Positions 59,795 through 64,000 of a stretch of 64,000 nt of DNA are shown here, one piece after another. A model generated the notes under the pieces. The model had not been told where the DNA came from. It was given only the letters and a program-made list of their open reading frames with translations, and did no database searches. The position numbers and the translations under genes are program-made. Every line of letters begins with the position of its first letter. Position 1 is the first letter of the stretch. The stretch comes from Panopea generosa (taxonomy: Eukaryota; Mollusca; Bivalvia; Adapedonta; Hiatellidae): contig CM055901.1 of the NCBI GenBank assembly GCA_029582155.1, positions 24,647,657 to 24,711,656 of the forward strand, read 5' to 3'.

Positions 59795-59875
59795 TCAGGT
59801 CGAGTCAAGGGTCAAGCCATTTACCTTTAGCAATAGTGATCAGTACTCTATCCACTGCATCTCCATCCTGTTTTA
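59795..59875 (-). mobile_element. Possible tRNA-derived head
   Basis: Minus strand ATGCAGTGGATAGAGTACTG resembles an A box. The B-box region (GGCTTGACCCTTGACTCG) is poor. Weak evidence of an old SINE. Confidence 0.35.
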
Positions 59876-59879
59876 AGGG

Positions 59880-61499
59880 GATATTAAGGTTACATTTCAG
59901 ATCTAGGTCATGCGTTATATAAATGAGTGTATGTATCATGAAATTAAGTAAGTTAGTTTCCCTTGCAATTGCTAATGGTTGAATAATTATTATGTTGTTT
60001 TTCAATGAAATATGTGTGTCAGAAGTAGCGTGCAACTGCCATTGACAATTCTTGGGCAATTTAAGACTGCACTTTTGTAAAATTTAGTGTATGGTTCAAG
60101 AATGTATATCTGTAAAATAAACAAAATAAAAAATATTGCAACATAATTAAAAGAAAGAAAAAAAGATGAATAATAATAATAAAAAAATGCATTTTATAAA
60201 ACCACAGAGTGACCTTTAAAGCATGTGTACTTAAAAACATGAATATTTTAGTAAAACGTATACAATAATTTAGTAAAACGTATACAATAATAGCTTTATT
60301 TGAAAGACATAAACATATAGTTAAATGAAATTAATCACCAAACCAATGTAGGGTTTACAACCTAAATGAAGAGACTTCCAGATGTCGATAAAAGGGAGTA
60401 ATTCACGATTATGGTTAAAGAAGCTGATTTCACAGGGGGTTAACACTCAGTTTGTAACTGCTTGAATGTTTCAAGGAAGAATTATTAAGTTCCAAATATT
60501 TGAGGAATGATGGCAAGTCAGTAGATTTTTCTTCATTTTATATCACCTTGCATAACAAGTTAGCTTTACATAATTTCAAACAATGCCGAGGACGAAGAGA
60601 AATAGGTCGTTGTTCTAAGTTTTTATTTTTCCTTGCGCTTTGAACTGAGTCATTTTGGCGAGAAATGTGAACATTACTAGAGCTTATCACTGGCAGGACT
60701 AATCTTCACTGTGTTTGTTATAACATATTCTCACACGTGATTGGCTAATGTAGTTGGTAGGCCACTCCCTATTCATCTGTCAAATGTATCAATTGATGTG
60801 ACAGAATGATATTACATTACTAACATAGCACATGGGTGTTTATAGTGATAAGTACAGCTCACGCTGTTTGCAGAAAAAATTGCAACATGAATACAAAAAG
60901 GTCTGAAAAATCATATCTCAGCATTGGTTTTAGAAATGTCATTTTTAGGCATATAATAAAAGTGACAGAAATCACACAAAATGAATAGCTAATACAATCT
61001 ATGTAATCAACACTAGTCATTGAGACTTTCCATATCAATGTTTCACAGCAAGAGAACTTTCATTTTCTTCATACCTTGTTTTCACTGGTCAATTAACATG
61101 TCATATAGCTTTTTTATTTTTTACCATTCATAATTTGAAGACACTAGAACAGTAAAAAACAAAAAAGTCAAAGTAGTGACAAAAAAGCTGCCAATTTTGT
61201 TTGATACTGAGCAGCACTTGAGAAACACTGTAGGAGCTCTGACATGACATGCAAGGCATATTAGATATTAATCCGCAGTAAAACCAGTCGGCAAACATAA
61301 ATGTACATGACTCATATATAGCATGTCAAAACTTGTTCTCCATTCCTATTAAAGACATCATACTAAATTGTTTTTTTTAAACAGTTCTTTTATACAAATA
61401 AGTGCACCTTTTCTTATTTACAAGTTGATCATAAAGAAATCATCATTGGTTATGTCAGTATTTTAGTTTGGAGTGTAGCTACAAGGTGAATTCAGCATA
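59880..61499. other. Unique AT-rich sequence
   Basis: No coding region recognised. A 22-base tandem duplication (TTTAGTAAAACGTATACAAT) lies at 60246-60291. Confidence 0.45.
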
Positions 61500-61501
61500 T
61501 A

Positions 61502-61682
61502 CAGTCACACCTGTGTAAGCCGTCACCTTACTTAAACAGCAACCTGTCTTAAGCAGCCACATTTGCTATTTATCATGTACTATATGCTTTCATAACAAAT
61601 TAACCTGTTTTAAGCAACAACCTGTCTTAAAAAGCCACTTTTGCTCATTCCTTTGACTGGCTGCTTAAGACAGGTTTAACTG
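61502..61682 (+). mobile_element. Mariner-like MITE, copy 2 (181 bp)
   Basis: Flanked by TA at 61500-61501 and 61683-61684, with ends CAGTCACACCTG and CAGGTTTAACTG. Internal subterminal motifs (CCTGTCTTAAGCAGCCAC) are repeated. It aligns with the reverse complement of 15981-16142. Confidence 0.8.
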
Positions 61683-61881
61683 TACACAAATACTGTAAAC
61701 TCCATTACAGACAACAGTTAAGAAAAGACACAATATAAATATTTGGTGAAAACAAATCTTGATTTTCCTCTGTAAAACTGTAAATTGTAATGTACATAAA
61801 ATTATAAGATTTTTGCTTGTAAACATAGTATGTTAATTTTCACCCTTTCTACAAATATTAATGTGCAAATTATTTTTTAGA

Positions 61882-61887
61882 TTTATT
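61882..61887 (-). terminator. Candidate polyadenylation signal for the minus-strand gene
   Basis: TTTATT on the plus strand gives AATAAA on the minus strand, about 900 bases past the stop codon at 62781. It is the first clear one noticed downstream of the stop, but such hexamers are common in AT-rich DNA. Confidence 0.25.
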
Positions 61888-62780
61888 ATTTTACAGTGCT
61901 ACTTTTTACTTAAAAAAAATAACATAATTACCAATGGTACGTCTATAAACTAATATACTTTTTAAATCTTCTTTAACACATTCCATTTTCTCAGTCTTCA
62001 ATCACAATTATTATCACATGTGCTCTGGCATTCTCTCTGTGGCAAATGGTTTATATTCATTGTGACAGTGTCAATTATAAGTTTTATGTTTCCATGGTGA
62101 CCTGCACTGACGGTGAAACATTAAGAATAAATCTTCAAAAAAATATATGCTTAGTCATGGTTTGCACTATTTACCACTAATTCAAATGATACCAGTCTAC
62201 TGACACGTAGATATCAATCTTGTTCTTTAACACTAGCTCGGCTCCTACGCTTGACAAGCCCAGTAGTCATCACTTCCTCTTTGGCTTGACTTGTCTTAGA
62301 CTAGTGATTTACATAAAATAGTTGGGTTTTATAATCTGGTTATTAACACGAAGGGAACAGTACTAGTTCTAGCTAGCTGTCTTCCTATCTTAGTTGTTGT
62401 TGACTGCGGAAGTCTGTAGTAATTTAACACTTTGTATTGGTGGAACCTATCTAGTAGTTAAACACTACATTGCTTGTATGAACCAGTCTAATAATTAAAC
62501 ATCAAACTTTATCAGGTTGTTGATGCAACCAGTCTAGTGGTTTAACACTTACTGTACCAACTTAACACTGCATGGACTGAACCAATCTAATCACTGTATT
62601 TATATACCAGCACACATCTTTAAACACTGGGCTGGTTTAAATCTTTAACATGAGAATGACTTAACCAGTCTATTCCTTCCTTTATCAATTGGTTGGCAGT
62701 ATCTAGTGAAGTCTTTTGTTATGAGGAGATTCGCTGAACCAATCTAGTCTTTTAAAACTAAGCTGGTAACACATCTGGCC
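61888..62780 (-). other. Probable 3' untranslated region of the minus-strand gene
   Basis: No other feature is seen between the stop codon of the terminal exon and the candidate polyadenylation signal. It contains repeated CCAGTCTA/AACCAGTCTAG and TTTAACAC words (about 62430-62760) spaced every 40-60 bases, possibly a decayed minisatellite. The end point is inferred. Confidence 0.3.
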
Positions 62781-62936
62781 CTATCTATTTATCCAGCGTT
62801 TCATGGACTCTTCCCAGTCAGATTCTGTGTTGTTTCCATCTTCGTCGTCTGTTCGTATGTATGACTCAGCATCTGACTGCACAAACCCTTCTTCCTCTGT
62901 AGAGTAACGACTAGATGACATTTCATTGGGTAGTTC
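62781..62936 (-). CDS. Terminal coding exon of an unidentified minus-strand gene (C-terminal 51 residues)
   Basis: On the minus strand a strong acceptor (pyrimidine-rich stretch then TTTTACAG at 62937) opens a phase-0 exon of exactly 52 codons ending in TAG at 62781. It reads ELPNEMSSSRYSTEEEGF, continues acidic (SDAESYIRTDDEDGN), and ends NTESDWEESMKRWINR. The composition, phase and acceptor make this by far the most gene-like segment here. An acidic tail with a W-containing amphipathic end suggests a cytoplasmic or nuclear interaction motif. No family was recognised. Earlier exons must lie beyond 64000. Confidence 0.7.
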   Translation of the reverse strand, partial: ELPNEMSSSRYSTEEEGFVQSDAESYIRTDDEDGNNTESDWEESMKRWINR

Positions 62937-63260
62937 CTGTAAAATAATAGTTTGTTTGAACTGAAGATACTGGTTAGCAACATTAAGGACTTATACAGAG
63001 ATGGATATGAAACTCATTCACATTTTGTGAGACCTAGCATATTCACATGAACTTTGGAAATCTCATTTTCAACTATCTGAACTTCCTTTCATCTCAGGAA
63101 TACAAATCAAAATTTATTACTTTGAAGAATGACTACTGCACAATATGAGATCATTTCCAGCTATTTGTGTTTATAATAAGGGGAATCAAACTTAGATTGT
63201 AGGGAGCGACAATCCAGAGATGCGAGCACTGTGCAATGTAGGAATATAACAAGTTATTAA

Positions 63261-63494
63261 TCCTTTACTCCATAGATACGCGTTTTCCCGCACCAATCAC
63301 AGAAGGTTTTTGAAAACAGTGCAGGAAGAGTTCAGATTGCTCGTAACAAGCAATCTGAACACTTCCTGCACTGTTTTCCACTCTGTCAGTTAATATAAAC
63401 ATAATTCACCCAATAATTCAAAGGCGTCTATATTAGAGGTGTCCAAAGGCGTCTATATTAGAGGTGTCCAAAGGCGTCTATATCAAGTAAAGGG
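63261..63494 (+). mobile_element. piggyBac-like MITE, copy 2, rearranged (234 bp)
   Basis: Flanked by TTAA at 63257-63260 and TTAG at 63495-63498, with ends TCCTTTACTCCATAGATA and AAGTAAAGGG. It aligns with the reverse complement of 59288-59476, but carries an extra inverted segment of about 36 bases forming a hairpin, and a 25-bp tandem repeat (AAAGGCGTCTATATTAGAGG) of two and a half copies near its right end. Confidence 0.75.
63312..63378. other. Near-perfect 30-bp hairpin inside the MITE
   Basis: Arms 63312-63341 (starting GAAAACAGTGCAGGAAG) and 63349-63378 pair at 29 of 30 positions around a 7-base loop (CGTAACA). Its size is like a small-RNA precursor, and it sits in the inferred intron of the terminal-exon gene. 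No processing evidence can be read from sequence. Confidence 0.85.
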
Positions 63495-64000
63495 TTAGCG
63501 TAAGGTTAATTGTTTAGCTGTATTGATGATGCTATAACTGAAACAAGACAGACTAACTCATTAAGTCTAATATCGGTAATAATAGTGAGTTTAAATACTT
63601 GTTTTTTTTTACATTAAACAATAATATTTTGAACCACATATGATCCAGAGAGTGACAATTTATGCTATGTGTTTTTAAATCAAAAGTCAGGAACCTGGCA
63701 CACATTTTCCCTCCCACTCATCTAAAATTGAGAATATTTGCAAAAGAGAAAACACACTTAAATTGGGGTAAAAATTGTTGTACACCTGACCATAAGTCTG
63801 GAATTTTAAAGGGATACACCATCGCTGAATCAATATTTGGGAACTCCCTGTATGCTGACACAAAATGTAGTAATTGTCATTCTAGAGTAACATTTTCTTA
63901 TGTTTTTATTAAATAATTAAAAACTTAACTTAAATTTGACTGGTTACGTAAATAGTATTTAATTAATGTAAATGAAACCAAACATAATTTTCTAGAACCA

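Larger units (their letters stand above)
62937..64000 (-). other. Intron of the minus-strand gene (inferred)
   Basis: Sequence upstream of the terminal exon, with no further exon recognised to the window end. It contains the rearranged piggyBac-like MITE and its hairpin. A plus-strand frame at 63662-63916 has no supporting features. Confidence 0.45.

Noticed and set aside
63662-63916. 84-codon plus-strand open frame
   Set aside because: It lies antisense in the inferred intron without domain or splice evidence.

Overview
The window is non-viral eukaryotic DNA: AT-rich, gene-poor and packed with repeats. It carries decayed non-LTR retrotransposons of CR1/jockey type (one with a PHD finger and a 2A-like motif), tRNA-derived SINEs (one family ending in CAATCAAT repeats), MITE-like elements and very many minisatellites. 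This mix is typical of a mollusc, most likely a bivalve; that assignment is inference from repeat style. No complete protein-coding gene is present.

Layout. 1-4.6 kb: a possible promoter and tiny first exon (1055-1080), a foldback repeat (about 1250-1605), a 43-bp minisatellite and a 33-bp minisatellite. 4.6-8.7 kb: a nearly full-length but dead LINE on the minus strand. 9.7-12.9 kb: a second, internally deleted minus-strand LINE next to a CA microsatellite. 13.5-16.77 kb: a segment bounded by about 170-bp inverted arms and holding a mariner-like MITE.

16,766-46,140: three tandem copies of a roughly 10-kb segment (10,192, 9,176 and 10,007 bp) plus the first 120 bp of a fourth. No copy has a convincing gene. 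Each carries two arrays of the same 32-bp minisatellite, a GATCT-rich minisatellite, eight tRNA-derived sequences from seven types, an internal direct repeat and hypervariable microsatellites. 46.26-47.75 kb: a third LINE fragment that cuts off the fourth copy.

48.6-58.05 kb: five unrelated minisatellites (40, about 25, 22, about 36 and 79 bp) with little unique DNA between. 58-64 kb: mostly unique AT-rich DNA with a SINE, a piggyBac-like MITE pair (TTAA targets), a second copy of the mariner-like MITE, and the terminal coding exon of a real-looking minus-strand gene (62,781-62,936) encoding an acidic C-terminus. Its last intron holds a near-perfect 30-bp hairpin that arose by inverted duplication inside a MITE.

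There is no operon or pathway here. The interesting content is genome architecture: segmental duplication bounded by satellites, SINE accumulation, MITE families present as opposite-orientation pairs, and a hairpin of the kind that can seed small-RNA loci. Everything was read by eye; identities and copy numbers are approximate.
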